DNA from: a bacterium
Lineage (GTDB): Bacteria; Bacillota; Clostridia; Oscillospirales; Acutalibacteraceae
Length of the DNA stretch: 64,000 bases
Direction of reading: 5' to 3'
Assembly: GCA_022774755.1 (NCBI GenBank)
Contig: JALFLK010000013.1
Span: 1-64,000 of the forward strand
Shown: one piece after another, positions 16,383 to 24,499 of the stretch
Numbering within the stretch: position 1 is the first letter of the stretch
Layout of the letters: each line of letters begins with the position of its first letter
Made by a program: the position numbers and the translations under genes
The notes under the pieces: model-generated
Database searches by the model: none
Seen by the model: the letters and a program-made list of their open reading frames with translations, nothing else
Told to the model about the DNA's origin: nothing

Positions 16383-17545
16383 CCGGCTTCACTCTCCTTT
16401 TGCATATTTTCAATCTCAATAGCCCTTGCCTGTGCGTTATACAACCTTGCCTGAGCAAGCTCTTTTTCGTCCTGCAAATTTATGTTGTACCACTTAATCT
16501 CAAATTCCTCTCCAATCCCTCTGGTTTTCATCCACAGAGAACAGATTTTTGAAATTACGGGATTCAACTGCTGACGGTAGTATTTAAGCTCGCTTGTAAG
16601 AATGTCCGTCTGCTGACTGCTCATTCTCTCAGTGCTTGACCAGTTTAAACCCAGCAAAAACGGCGGAATAGAAAACTTTGCTATAATCTGCTCCAGCATA
16701 TGCCTGATAGGCAGGTCGCTGTCTATAATCTGATTATCAGCGCCTATAACCTTAATTGAAACATCACCGGCGCTGACAAAATCGCAAACCTCTCCCTTTG
16801 TGCGCATAGCCTTGCTCCATTCATCTGCAATCTGCTTAACGCTTTCCTTGGTACATTCAAAGGAAGAATTCGACTGGGGCTTATAAGTAACCGCAAAGCG
16901 CAGGTTTCCCAATCGCTCAAAGTTATTGCCGATTGTGCCTATAATTTTCAGCAGAACAGAGCTTACAAAGGGCAGTCCTTTCAACAGCGACGTGCCGTGC
17001 AAGGCACCCGGCGCCGGGTTAAGCATAGTAAACATAATAAGCTCCTGATACTCCAAAGGCGTTTGCTCTGCGTTGTTTCTGCAGACCACTAAAGACATAG
17101 GCGTGTCGCCGTGCTTAACGGTAATATCCTTTAAACTTCCGTTGTAAAGCCCGCATATTTCCGTACCTCTGTTATTGCAGACAACCTCTCCTACAGCCTG
17201 TCCGTAGGTTAAAAGCTGATCAAGATAAATGTTTAAAAACTCATAAATACCCGACTCTGTACCGTTTACATTGACTCCGTTTAAAAACCTGTTCAGCTCT
17301 GCGGTTGTTTCCCGTGACTTACACTCAACGGTAAAATTCCCCGTAAGCCTTACAAGCTTTCCTATTGCGGCGTCAATAATAGGCACAGCCTCTCTCAGAG
17401 ATTCATAAAGCTCCTGCTCCGCCCTTGCTAAGGGCATATAGCTGTCAAGCTGAGAAAAGGGATGAGCGGCGGAATCTCCGCTGACGCACTGCACAAGGGG
17501 ATTTTCTGCAGTTTTTCTCCCTTTCTTTTTACTAAAAAACTTCAC
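16370..17545 (-). CDS. Phage portal protein
   Basis: 391 residues from GTG at 17545 (AGGAG seven bases upstream); the longer frame would run inside terL. It matches the DUF935/SPP1-like portal class: the early motif ESLREAVPIIDAAIGKLVRL, a central LHGTSLLKGLPFVSSV segment, and the late FSIPPFLLGLNWSSTERMSS motif. It forms the dodecameric ring for DNA entry. Its 5' end overlaps the terL stop by 14 bases and its 3' end overlaps the protease gene by 13 bases. Confidence 0.9.
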   Translation of the reverse strand: MKFFSKKKGRKTAENPLVQCVSGDSAAHPFSQLDSYMPLARAEQELYESLREAVPIIDAAIGKLVRLTGNFTVECKSRETTAELNRFLNGVNVNGTESGIYEFLNIYLDQLLTYGQAVGEVVCNNRGTEICGLYNGSLKDITVKHGDTPMSLVVCRNNAEQTPLEYQELIMFTMLNPAPGALHGTSLLKGLPFVSSVLLKIIGTIGNNFERLGNLRFAVTYKPQSNSSFECTKESVKQIADEWSKAMRTKGEVCDFVSAGDVSIKVIGADNQIIDSDLPIRHMLEQIIAKFSIPPFLLGLNWSSTERMSSQQTDILTSELKYYRQQLNPVISKICSLWMKTRGIGEEFEIKWYNINLQDEKELAQARLYNAQARAIEIENMQKESEAGWAQ

Positions 17546-18803
17546 TGTAATTCTCCTGTTTTCTGGGAGCGGCAAAGGCAATAAAGCCCCTGTCCTCCTC
17601 CATAATTGTTGTAACAAAATAACGGATATCATCCATTGCATGGTCGTTTTCCTTAACAGGTGCGTCCTCAACGGAGTTTTCACTCCACCTGTAAAGAGAA
17701 AACTCCCTGATGCTGTCGGCGCAGTTACTGCAAATTTTAATTCTGCCCTGTTTTAAAGCCGACGAAACCTGCCTGATTCCGTTTACTACGGAATTTTTCG
17801 CAGGAACAACCTTAAACCTTGCCTTTCTGCGGATAAGCTCAATAAAGCTTGCCGCAGATGGGTCAACGGTAACTGCTTCTATGTTCCTGTTCCCTGCAAG
17901 TTTTTCAAGCTCACGGTAATGCTCCTCGTCAGTCCTCTGTCTCCCCTCTCTGCGCGAGTCGTAGTAGTACTCATCAATTCTATACCATACCCCCTGCTGT
18001 TTTCCCCACAGTCCGAAAGATGCAGGATTGACCGTTCCGTAATCGCAGGAGACAGCGTACTCCGAAAATTCCCCCTCAGGCACATCGCAGTAGGACTTGC
18101 TGTTCATAAAAGGATAAACACATCCGTAAACTGCCGTCCACTTACCCAGAACAAACCTCTCGTAAAACGCTCCGCTGTATAAGTTCTCATACCGCTTTAT
18201 CATCTGTTCACTTAAAGACGGATTATCCCTCATTGTAAAATGAATATACAAGGCGTTTTTCTCACTGTGTTTTTGAATCCACTCCTTGTAAAACCAATGC
18301 ATTGGATGCTGAGGATTGCAGTTAAACCAAAAGGTTGAACCCTCCACGGAACACCTTGCAAGAGCCTGTTCAACAAAGGACCTGGGCATAAGCGCCGCCT
18401 CGTCAAAGAGTACGCCGGATAAGGTCATACCCTGAATCAAAGCGGCTGAGGATTCGTCCTTACCTCCGAAAAGATAATAAGTATTTTCTTTGTCACGGTA
18501 TTTGATGTTAAGGATACCCGCGGACAGTTTTTCCGTGCAGGAAAAACCCAATTCCTCCAACATGGGAATCAGCGGAACAATTACATTTCTCCGCAGAGAT
18601 TGCCGTGTTTTTCCGCAAAAGGCAAAACCGGCTCCGTTAAACCTGTAAAAACTCCACAGAACAAAGGACAAAGACATACAAAAGGTCTTTCCGCTTCTTA
18701 CGGCGCCGTCGCATATAACAGCGTCACGGCACCTGTAAGGCGAATTGGGGCACCACCAACATAAGGTCAGAAGCTGTTTTTCCGAAAAAGGCTTAATCTT
18801 CAT
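17532..18803 (-). CDS. terL: Terminase large subunit (ATPase/nuclease)
   Basis: 423 residues, intact. The ATPase domain has Walker A-like CDGAVRSGKTFCMSLSF (about residues 30-46), Walker B LFDEAALMPRSF (about 132-143) and the coupling motif region FWFNCNPQHPMHWF. The C-terminal RNase H-like nuclease shows SCDYGTVNPASFGLW, TVDPSAASF and a late Asp pair in NDHAMDDIRYF. It ends in TAG, which matters for reading the amber in the capsid gene. It overlaps the small subunit gene by 11 bases. It would package DNA through the portal; XtmB of PBSX is the closest functional analogue by organisation. Confidence 0.95.
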   Translation of the reverse strand: MKIKPFSEKQLLTLCWWCPNSPYRCRDAVICDGAVRSGKTFCMSLSFVLWSFYRFNGAGFAFCGKTRQSLRRNVIVPLIPMLEELGFSCTEKLSAGILNIKYRDKENTYYLFGGKDESSAALIQGMTLSGVLFDEAALMPRSFVEQALARCSVEGSTFWFNCNPQHPMHWFYKEWIQKHSEKNALYIHFTMRDNPSLSEQMIKRYENLYSGAFYERFVLGKWTAVYGCVYPFMNSKSYCDVPEGEFSEYAVSCDYGTVNPASFGLWGKQQGVWYRIDEYYYDSRREGRQRTDEEHYRELEKLAGNRNIEAVTVDPSAASFIELIRRKARFKVVPAKNSVVNGIRQVSSALKQGRIKICSNCADSIREFSLYRWSENSVEDAPVKENDHAMDDIRYFVTTIMEEDRGFIAFAAPRKQENYSEVF

Positions 18804-19287
18804 CAGTTATTCCGCCCTGACCAAGCTTTTCTGCGCCTTTATTCAGCGCCTCATACAGGGGATTCTTATCTCCCGAGCTTGATAAGCTTAGAATTTCAAA
18901 CTTCTCCAAAGCCTTTAGCCTGTCAAAAAACTTAATTTCCATTGCGCCGTCCTTGGGCTTTTTTATTTCTGAAACAGAAAATAAGTTCATATCCTTTAAC
19001 TGTTCGCTGGGGGGATTTTCCATAAAAAGAAGTGAAACAGCGTCTGCAATATTTCCGAATGCAAGCCTCTGATAGCCTATTTGTGCAAGGCTCTGCATAA
19101 TCTTTTGATTTTGCTTTCCGAGGCTTGCGATTTCATCGCAAATATCCGACCTGCAAATCAGCCGTTCTCCTTCCTTTTGGGGATTTTTTGTGTAGCCGGC
19201 TTTAACAGCTGCCTCCTCAGGGTTTCCGCACATTGCGAAAAATCTGCAAAAATCCTTTTCCCTCTGACTAAATGATTTATTTCTCAT
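18793..19287 (-). CDS. terS: Terminase small subunit
   Basis: 164 residues. The ATG at 19287 with AGGAG six bases upstream is chosen; a longer frame from a TTG at 19350 would begin inside a terminator hairpin. The N-terminus SQREKDFCRFFAMCGNPEEA followed by AVKAGYTKNPQKEGERLI is the helix-turn-helix typical of terminase_2/XtmA proteins that recognise packaging sites. It is the first gene of the phage-derived operon. Confidence 0.85.
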   Translation of the reverse strand: MRNKSFSQREKDFCRFFAMCGNPEEAAVKAGYTKNPQKEGERLICRSDICDEIASLGKQNQKIMQSLAQIGYQRLAFGNIADAVSLLFMENPPSEQLKDMNLFSVSEIKKPKDGAMEIKFFDRLKALEKFEILSLSSSGDKNPLYEALNKGAEKLGQGGITDED

Positions 19288-19348
19288 ATACAACTCCTTT
19301 GAGGAACTTAAATTTGCCCCTGATTTTTCGTCCCTCACTATACACGGC

Positions 19349-19396
19349 AAAAAGCCCGAAATTGTACTAATCTATACAACTTCGGGCTTTTTTATT
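19349..19396. terminator. Bidirectional terminator just upstream of the phage operon
   Basis: A long hairpin AAGCCCGAAATTGTA / TACAACTTCGGGCTT flanked by A-runs on one side and T-runs on the other. On the minus strand it sits immediately before terS, with only about 60 bases between hairpin and start codon, leaving little room for a promoter. Confidence 0.8.
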
Positions 19397-19447
19397 AAAA
19401 TTTATTTATAATTATTTATTTATAACTTATTATTTTATATTTTCCGA

Positions 19448-19477
19448 TTGACTTTCCTACTATTCCTATAGTATAAT
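19448..19477 (+). promoter_or_regulatory. Promoter of the Rrf2 regulator gene
   Basis: TTGACT (19448-19453) and TATAAT (19472-19477) are 18 bases apart. The start codon lies about 90 bases downstream. Confidence 0.75.
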
Positions 19478-19484
19478 TTGGAAT
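19458..19484 (+). promoter_or_regulatory. Candidate Rrf2/CymR-type operator in the regulator's own promoter
   Basis: A perfect palindrome TACTAT-TCCT-ATAGTA (19458-19473) lies between -35 and -10, and ATTCC-N13-GGAAT (19462-19484) brackets the -10. The latter is like the CymR-type box known from Bacillus. Adjacent TTTCCTACT is shared with the cysK and metQ promoters. Autorepression is the inference. Confidence 0.55.
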
Positions 19485-19566
19485 AAGAAATTAGGTTTCC
19501 GTAAATAGAATAACAAAATACTTACGAATTTTCAATATACAATATTAAAGAAAAGGGATAAAACAT

Positions 19567-20001
19567 ATGATTTCTACAAAAGGCAGATACGCACTGCGTG
19601 TAATGGTTGATTTGGCGGTTTATTCAGAGGGCAGGTACATCGCCCTTAAAGATATTTCAAGGCGTCAGGAAATTTCTCTGAAATACCTTGAACAGGTTAT
19701 TTCTCTGATGAACAAAGCAGGCTTTCTACACTCCTTAAGGGGCAACAACGGCGGATACAGGCTGGCAAGAAGCCCCAAGGACTACACAGCAGGAGATATC
19801 CTCCGAGCCGCCGAGGGCACCCTTGTGCCCATCGCCTGTTTGCAGGACGAATACAATCAGTGTGAAAGAAAGGACAGATGCACGACATTGAAATTCTGGG
19901 AAAATTTTGACAAGGTCATCGAAGATTATGTTGACAGCGTAACCTTGCAGGACTTGGCTGACAACGCCAAGGAAATGTCCGGCGATTATTATACAATCTA
20001 A
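19567..20001 (+). CDS. Rrf2-family transcriptional regulator (CymR/IscR-like)
   Basis: 144 residues. The winged HTH (residues ~1-60) shows the family signature STKGRYALRVMVDLAVY and LKYLEQVISLMNKAGFL; the recognition segment is LRGNNGGYRLAR. Cysteines at about residues 91, 100 and 106 (ACLQDEYNQCERKDRC) occupy the place of the [Fe-S] ligands of IscR, so it may sense Fe-S/redox or, like CymR, cysteine status through CysK. It is followed by cysK, has an operator-like palindrome in its own promoter, and a terminator follows the gene. Likely controls sulfur genes. Confidence 0.85.
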   Translation: MISTKGRYALRVMVDLAVYSEGRYIALKDISRRQEISLKYLEQVISLMNKAGFLHSLRGNNGGYRLARSPKDYTAGDILRAAEGTLVPIACLQDEYNQCERKDRCTTLKFWENFDKVIEDYVDSVTLQDLADNAKEMSGDYYTI

Positions 20002-20017
20002 TTACATTAAAAGCTTA

Positions 20018-20053
20018 AAGCTGACAGCCAAAATGCGGTTGTCAGCTTATTTC
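20018..20053 (+). terminator. Terminator after the Rrf2 gene
   Basis: AAGCTGACA / TGTCAGCTT stem (20018-20048) extended by CC/GG pairs, followed by ATTTCTTT. It separates the regulator and cysK transcripts. Confidence 0.75.
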
Positions 20054-20136
20054 TTTATATAAAACTCTATAATATCAAAATACCTAACCCTATAATAATA
20101 ATATCAATAAATATTTGAAAAAATTATAAATAACTA

Positions 20137-20165
20137 TTGACAAATGGTATTTATAGGTATATAAT
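20137..20165 (+). promoter_or_regulatory. cysK promoter
   Basis: Perfect consensus TTGACA (20137-20142), 17-base spacer, TATAAT (20160-20165). The transcript would have a leader of roughly 150 nt. Confidence 0.85.
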
Positions 20166-20183
20166 CCTATTAACTTAGTAGGA
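20165..20183 (+). promoter_or_regulatory. Operator-like inverted repeat overlapping the cysK -10/start site
   Basis: TCCTA-N9-TAGGA starts at the last base of the -10 box. Its right half, AGTAGGAAA, is the complement of TTTCCTACT found in the Rrf2 promoter and near the metQ promoter. A bound repressor here would block initiation. Confidence 0.5.
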
Positions 20184-20200
20184 AAGGTATGAATTAAATT

Positions 20201-20221
20201 ATGAAGTTATTACGATGTTGA
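20201..20221 (+). CDS. Six-codon leader ORF ending in Cys (cysK leader)
   Basis: ATG-initiated ORF encoding MKLLRC and stopping at TGA, within the cysK leader. The Shine-Dalgarno-like GGAAAGG lies about 13 bases upstream, longer than ideal, so translation is uncertain. The Cys codon next to the stop parallels the clearer Cys-Cys-Cys leader ORF upstream of metQ. Confidence 0.35.
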   Translation: MKLLRC

Positions 20222-20322
20222 CGCTGTGTAAAAGTCACTAACCGTTTTACAGACAAACTACAGATAAAATACTTACAAATCAGTTTTAAAAATTCTACTA
20301 TTTCTCGAAAGGAAGCATTAAA

Positions 20323-21249
20323 ATGAAAATTTACAATTCAGTTACAGAACTCGTCGGAAAAACACCTATCATTGACCTTAAAAATTATGAAGAAGCACAC
20401 AATCTCAATGCCTCAATACTGGCAAAGCTTGAATATTTTAACCCTGCCGGCTCAGTAAAAGACAGAATTGCAAAGAAAATGATTGAAGATGCAGAAAAAG
20501 CAGGAAAGATTAAAAAGGGTGCAACTTTAATTGAGCCCACATCAGGTAATACGGGAATCGGCCTTGCCTCCGTAGCCGCTGCAAAGGGCTACAAGCTTAT
20601 TATCACAATGCCCGAGACAATGTCGGTTGAAAGAAGAAAGCTTATGCAGGCATACGGCGCAGAGCTTGTCCTCACCGAAGGTTCAAAGGGTATGAAGGGA
20701 GCTATTGCAAAAGCAAAGGAGCTTGCAGCATCTATCCCCGGTTCATTTATCCCCGGACAGTTTGAAAACCCCTCCAACCCACAGGCACATATTGAAACAA
20801 CAGGCCCCGAAATCTGGGAGGACACAGACGGAAATGTTGATATCTTTGTAGCAGGCGTGGGCACAGGCGGAACAGTATCCGGCGTCGGCGAATACTTAAA
20901 GAGCAAGAATCCTAACATTAAGGTTGTTGCAGTTGAGCCTGCATCCTCACCGGTGCTTTCAAAGGGCGTAGCAGGCTCTCACAAAATCCAGGGTATCGGC
21001 GCAGGCTTTGTTCCCGACACATTGAATCAGGATATTTACGACGAAATCATCACGGTTGAAAACGACGACGCTTTTGAAACCGGCAGAGAGATTGCACACA
21101 AAGAGGGAATTCTTGTAGGTATTTCCTCCGGCGCAGCGTTGTGGGGGGCTACTCAGCTTGCAAAACGCCCGGAAAATAAGGGCAAAAAGATTGTAGCTCT
21201 TCTGCCGGATACAGGCGAGCGTTACCTCTCTACCCCATTGTTTTCCTGA
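20323..21249 (+). CDS. cysK: Cysteine synthase A (O-acetylserine sulfhydrylase)
   Basis: 308 residues, the normal size of CysK. A PLP enzyme that replaces the acetyl group of O-acetylserine with sulfide to make cysteine. The PLP lysine is K46 in NPAGSVKDR, the phosphate/substrate loop is PTSGNTG (about residues 69-75), the PLP-phosphate loop is [11 protein letters not shown], and the C-terminal SSGAA motif is present. AAAGGAAG precedes the ATG. It has its own consensus promoter and operator-like repeat and a strong terminator. Location next to an Rrf2 regulator supports sulfur regulation. Confidence 0.97.
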   Translation: MKIYNSVTELVGKTPIIDLKNYEEAHNLNASILAKLEYFNPAGSVKDRIAKKMIEDAEKAGKIKKGATLIEPTSGNTGIGLASVAAAKGYKLIITMPETMSVERRKLMQAYGAELVLTEGSKGMKGAIAKAKELAASIPGSFIPGQFENPSNPQAHIETTGPEIWEDTDGNVDIFVAGVGTGGTVSGVGEYLKSKNPNIKVVAVEPASSPVLSKGVAGSHKIQGIGAGFVPDTLNQDIYDEIITVENDDAFETGREIAHKEGILVGISSGAALWGATQLAKRPENKGKKIVALLPDTGERYLSTPLFS

Positions 21250-21301
21250 TTTAACAAGCTGACTAATCTGCTTGTAACCTAATAAACATACATATACACA
21301 G

Positions 21302-21330
21302 AACGGCTCCGAGATTCGGAGCCGTTTTCA
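21302..21330 (+). terminator. cysK terminator
   Basis: AACGGCTCCGA / TCGGAGCCGTT perfect stem with a three-base loop and a TTTT tail. Confidence 0.85.
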
Positions 21331-21430
21331 TTACTGTTTTATACTATTTTTCCTAATTTTAATTTAATGATTTCGACAACATACGGCATTCGTTATATAT
21401 CAACATTTTCATCCATATAACCGCACAAAA

Positions 21431-21458
21431 ATACCGCCTCGCCTAAGCGAAGCGGTAT
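21431..21458 (-). terminator. pckA terminator
   Basis: ATACCGC...GCGGTAT stem extended by TCGC/GCGA, with A-runs on the plus strand that become a U-tract on the minus-strand transcript. It lies about 45 bases past the pckA stop and may work in both directions. Confidence 0.75.
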
Positions 21459-21504
21459 AGTTTTTATTATTTTAGGTACGAAAAATCGTAAAACCGGTTC
21501 TATA

Positions 21505-23112
21505 TTAAAGCTGAGGACCGAAAGCAACCAGGCTCTTGCCCTCTTCGTTGTTTTCGTACTTTTTGAAATTCTTAATAAATAGACCGGCAAGATTCTCCGC
21601 CTTCTTATCCCACTCGGAACCGTCAGCATAAGTGTTGCGTGGGTCAAGAATATTAGTATCAACGCCCGGAAGCTCAGTGGGAACTTCAAAGTTAAATACA
21701 GGAATCTTCTTTGTAGGAGCCTTAAGGATTGAGCCGTCAAGGATAGCGTCAATAATACCTCTTGTATCCTTAATGGAAATACGCTTGCCTGTGCCGTTCC
21801 AGCCTGTGTTTACAAGATATGCCTTAGCACCGCTCTTTTCCATTCTCTTAACAAGCTCTTCAGCATACTTTGTAGGATGAAGCTCAAGGAAAGCCTGTCC
21901 GAAGCAAGCAGAGAAAGTAGGAGTAGGCTCGGTAATTCCACGCTCAGTACCTGCAAGCTTTGCAGTAAAGCCTGAAAGGAAGTAATACTTTGTCTGCTCA
22001 GGTGTAAGGATAGATACAGGCGGTAAAACGCCGAATGCGTCAGCAGAAAGGAAGATTACATTCTTTGCAGCAGGAGCAGAAGAAACAGGGCGAACGATAT
22101 TATCAATATGATATATCGGGTAAGAAACACGAGTGTTCTCAGTTACGCTCTTGTCGTGGAAGTCAATCTTTCCGTCCTTGTCAAGAGTAACATTTTCAAG
22201 AAGAGCGTCACGCTTAATTGCGTTGTAAATATCAGGCTCTGATTCCTTATCAAGGTCAATAACCTTTGCATAACAACCGCCCTCAAAGTTAAACACGCCG
22301 TTGTCGTCCCAGCCGTGCTCGTCGTCACCGATAAGAAGACGCTTGGGGTCGGTTGAAAGCGTTGTCTTACCTGTACCTGAAAGACCGAAGAAAATAGCTG
22401 TGTTCTCACCGTTCATATCGGTGTTTGCAGAGCAGTGCATTGATGCAATACCCTTCAAAGGCAGGTAGTAGTTCATCATAGAGAACATACCCTTCTTCAT
22501 CTCTCCGCCGTACCATGTGTTGATGATAACCTGCTCACGGCTTGTAATGTTAAATACAACAGCTGTTTCGGAGTTAAGTCCCAGCTCCTTATAATTTTCA
22601 ACCTTAGCCTTTGAAGCGTTATAAACAACAAAGTCAGGCTCAAAGTTTTCAAGCTCTTCCTCAGAAGGTCTGATAAACATATTCTTTACAAAGTGAGCCT
22701 GCCAAGCAACCTCCATTATAAAGCGAACAGCCATACGGGTGTCTTTGTTTGTTCCGCAGAAAGCGTCAACAACATAGAGCTTTTTGTTTGAAAGCTCTTC
22801 CTGAGCAATCTTCTTAACAGCGTCCCAAGCCTCCTGTGAAGCAGGGTGGTTGTCGTTTTTATACTCGTCAGAGGTCCACCAAACGGTGTCCTTAGAATTC
22901 TCATCCATAACGATGAATTTATCCTTAGGCGAACGGCCGGTATATACGCCCGTCATAACGTTTACTGCGCCAAGCTCGCTTTCCTGTCCCTTGTCGTAGC
23001 CTGTAAGGCCTTCCTTAGTTTCCTCCTCAAACAACAATTCATAAGAAGGATTGTAACAAATATCTTCCTGTGAACATGTGATTCCATACTTTTTCAAATC
23101 AACTTTTGCCAT
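21505..23112 (-). CDS. pckA: Phosphoenolpyruvate carboxykinase (ATP)
   Basis: 535 residues, full length. Interconverts oxaloacetate + ATP and PEP + CO2 + ADP; in gut anaerobes it often runs toward oxaloacetate. The kinase-type P-loop is [16 protein letters not shown], the metal/active-site region [20 protein letters not shown] follows, and [18 protein letters not shown] lies before it. RSPKDKF in the N-terminal part binds substrate. It is a single-gene unit with its own promoter and terminator. Confidence 0.96.
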   Translation of the reverse strand: MAKVDLKKYGITCSQEDICYNPSYELLFEEETKEGLTGYDKGQESELGAVNVMTGVYTGRSPKDKFIVMDENSKDTVWWTSDEYKNDNHPASQEAWDAVKKIAQEELSNKKLYVVDAFCGTNKDTRMAVRFIMEVAWQAHFVKNMFIRPSEEELENFEPDFVVYNASKAKVENYKELGLNSETAVVFNITSREQVIINTWYGGEMKKGMFSMMNYYLPLKGIASMHCSANTDMNGENTAIFFGLSGTGKTTLSTDPKRLLIGDDEHGWDDNGVFNFEGGCYAKVIDLDKESEPDIYNAIKRDALLENVTLDKDGKIDFHDKSVTENTRVSYPIYHIDNIVRPVSSAPAAKNVIFLSADAFGVLPPVSILTPEQTKYYFLSGFTAKLAGTERGITEPTPTFSACFGQAFLELHPTKYAEELVKRMEKSGAKAYLVNTGWNGTGKRISIKDTRGIIDAILDGSILKAPTKKIPVFNFEVPTELPGVDTNILDPRNTYADGSEWDKKAENLAGLFIKNFKKYENNEEGKSLVAFGPQL

Positions 23113-23191
23113 TTCAAGTCAGCCTCTCTTTGCAAACATAAATTTGTAATGATCGTGCAGTAAAGCAAAACTGCTGCCTAACCAATCTATT

Positions 23192-23233
23192 ACCGTTTAA
23201 AGTATATCATAATTTATAAAATTTGTAAACGGT
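23192..23233 (-). promoter_or_regulatory. pckA promoter inside an inverted repeat
   Basis: On the minus strand TTTACA (plus 23224-23229) and TATACT (plus 23201-23206) are 17 bases apart. The 8-bp repeats ACCGTTTA (23192-23199) and TAAACGGT (23226-23233) bracket the promoter, overlapping the -35 and adjoining the -10. This looks like an operator for a catabolite or redox regulator; the regulator is unknown. Confidence 0.55.
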
Positions 23234-23371
23234 ATATATAGTATGCAAAAATACAATTTTCATACATAATCGCTCAATATTTCGTATTATCTCAACAGAT
23301 GTAGGTAAAAAAACAACGCCTTGACAAAATTAATCAACCGCAGCATAGCCGCCGCAAAAGCGCAGAAATTT

Positions 23372-23405
23372 AGGCGGAGAAAACAACCCATAGCTTTCTC
23401 CGCCT
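23372..23405 (-). terminator. Terminator of the spoIIIA operon
   Basis: AGGCGGAGAAA / TTTCTCCGCCT perfect 11-bp stem, with a following TAAATTT on the minus strand, about 55 bases after the last gene. The rest of the 345-base gap to pckA holds the pckA promoter and no gene. Confidence 0.75.
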
Positions 23406-23457
23406 TTAAACACATTTATATTTCGTATTCAGAAATTTTGCTTATAAGCTATATAAA

Positions 23458-24015
23458 CTACACTTCCGCTATGGTAATATTCTCAAAAGGAATATCCACC
23501 TGGGATGTTACTGCGTCCTTAATCATAATGGACGATGTTTCGTTCATCTCATCCTTAAGCACAACAACACTGCATCCGTTATCGGAAATATAGCAAAGAC
23601 ACTGAGAAAATCCCTTTGCTTTCAGCACGCTTTCAATGCTGTCCTGATAAGTAAAATCCTTAAGGAGCTTTTCAATGCTTTCAACAGCGGATTTACACTC
23701 CTCGCTTTCGGCGGATTCGTTTTGCAAAACCTCGTTAGCCGTATCCAGAATTTTGTCCTGAGTCTGGTCACGCTGATTCTTTACATTTGCAAAATACTCC
23801 TGCTGTTCTCCCGTCATATTCGCCGTCTGCACCGCCTCGTCAAGGGTGCTTTGGGCAGAATTATCAACTGTTGCGTTTACATATTTCGCCTCGCCCAGTT
23901 CCTTAGAAGTCGTGGACACGCTTTTGTTTTCCGCAAACTGCCAGTTAAGATAAACAGCCGCACTCAGCGCAATCACCAAAGTTCCCAAAATAATGTGTTT
24001 TTTTCCGATTTTCAT
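23458..24015 (-). CDS. spoIIIAH: Stage III sporulation protein AH
   Basis: 185 residues. One N-terminal membrane segment (about residues 6-24, KHIILGTLVIALSAAVYLNW) and an extracellular ring-building domain. SpoIIIAH spans the mother-cell engulfing membrane and pairs with SpoIIQ of the forespore to form the feeding channel. The C-terminal part (GFSQCLCYISDNGCSVVVLK) is the conserved YscJ-like domain. Last gene of the operon. Confidence 0.92.
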   Translation of the reverse strand: MKIGKKHIILGTLVIALSAAVYLNWQFAENKSVSTTSKELGEAKYVNATVDNSAQSTLDEAVQTANMTGEQQEYFANVKNQRDQTQDKILDTANEVLQNESAESEECKSAVESIEKLLKDFTYQDSIESVLKAKGFSQCLCYISDNGCSVVVLKDEMNETSSIMIKDAVTSQVDIPFENITIAEV

Positions 24016-24028
24016 TATGTTCCTCCTG

Positions 24029-24499
24029 TTAAAAATTAGATTTTGTTACACAGACCTTTGCCGAGGAAATGTTCAGCGCCTTTGTCACCGCCGACAAAAC
24101 ACGCTGAACGGTTACGGGGTTGTCTCCTCCCTGACAAACAACAACCACTCCCCTGATAACAGGCTCAATCTGTTTGGTTTTTGTATTGCTGTTTTCAAGG
24201 TAAACACATTCCACCGAGTTTTCTATTGTAAGCAGAACCTGCGCCGTTCCAACGCCCTGAATATTCTCCACAGTTTCCTTTAAATCCTCCTGCATCTGAG
24301 TGCAATATTCCTTTACCGAAAAAAGCTCATTCTTGTTTTGATCGCTTTCTCCGGAAAAAAGATTTCCCGAAAGCGTGGATAAAAATATCAGTCCTATACC
24401 TAAAAAGCCTGCAATTATTATGATTGTTTTAACTTTATCTCCGCCTAAAAATTTTGAAGCAATGGCTTTTTGTTTATCGTTCATATTACTTCTCCGCAA
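24029..24499 (-). CDS. spoIIIAG: Stage III sporulation protein AG
   Basis: 156 residues with one membrane helix near residues 25-45 (TIIIIAGFLGIGLIFLSTL) and an outer domain that forms the large ring of the mother-cell/forespore channel. The conserved GVGTAQVLLTIENS and IRGVVVVCQGGDNPVTVQRV segments are present. It overlaps spoIIIAF by 14 bases. Confidence 0.92.
   Translation of the reverse strand: MRRSNMNDKQKAIASKFLGGDKVKTIIIIAGFLGIGLIFLSTLSGNLFSGESDQNKNELFSVKEYCTQMQEDLKETVENIQGVGTAQVLLTIENSVECVYLENSNTKTKQIEPVIRGVVVVCQGGDNPVTVQRVLSAVTKALNISSAKVCVTKSNF

Noticed and set aside
16370-17683. 437-residue reading of the portal gene
   Set aside because: The first ~45 residues lie inside terL and are not portal-like; the GTG at 17545 has the ribosome-binding site.
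8113-19287. Complete inducible prophage
   Set aside because: No integrase, repressor, lysis or replication genes, no att-like repeats noticed at the ends, and two disrupted structural genes.
8113-19287. Tailocin or contractile injection system
   Set aside because: Terminase, portal, protease and capsid genes are present and the sheath is absent, opposite to such systems.
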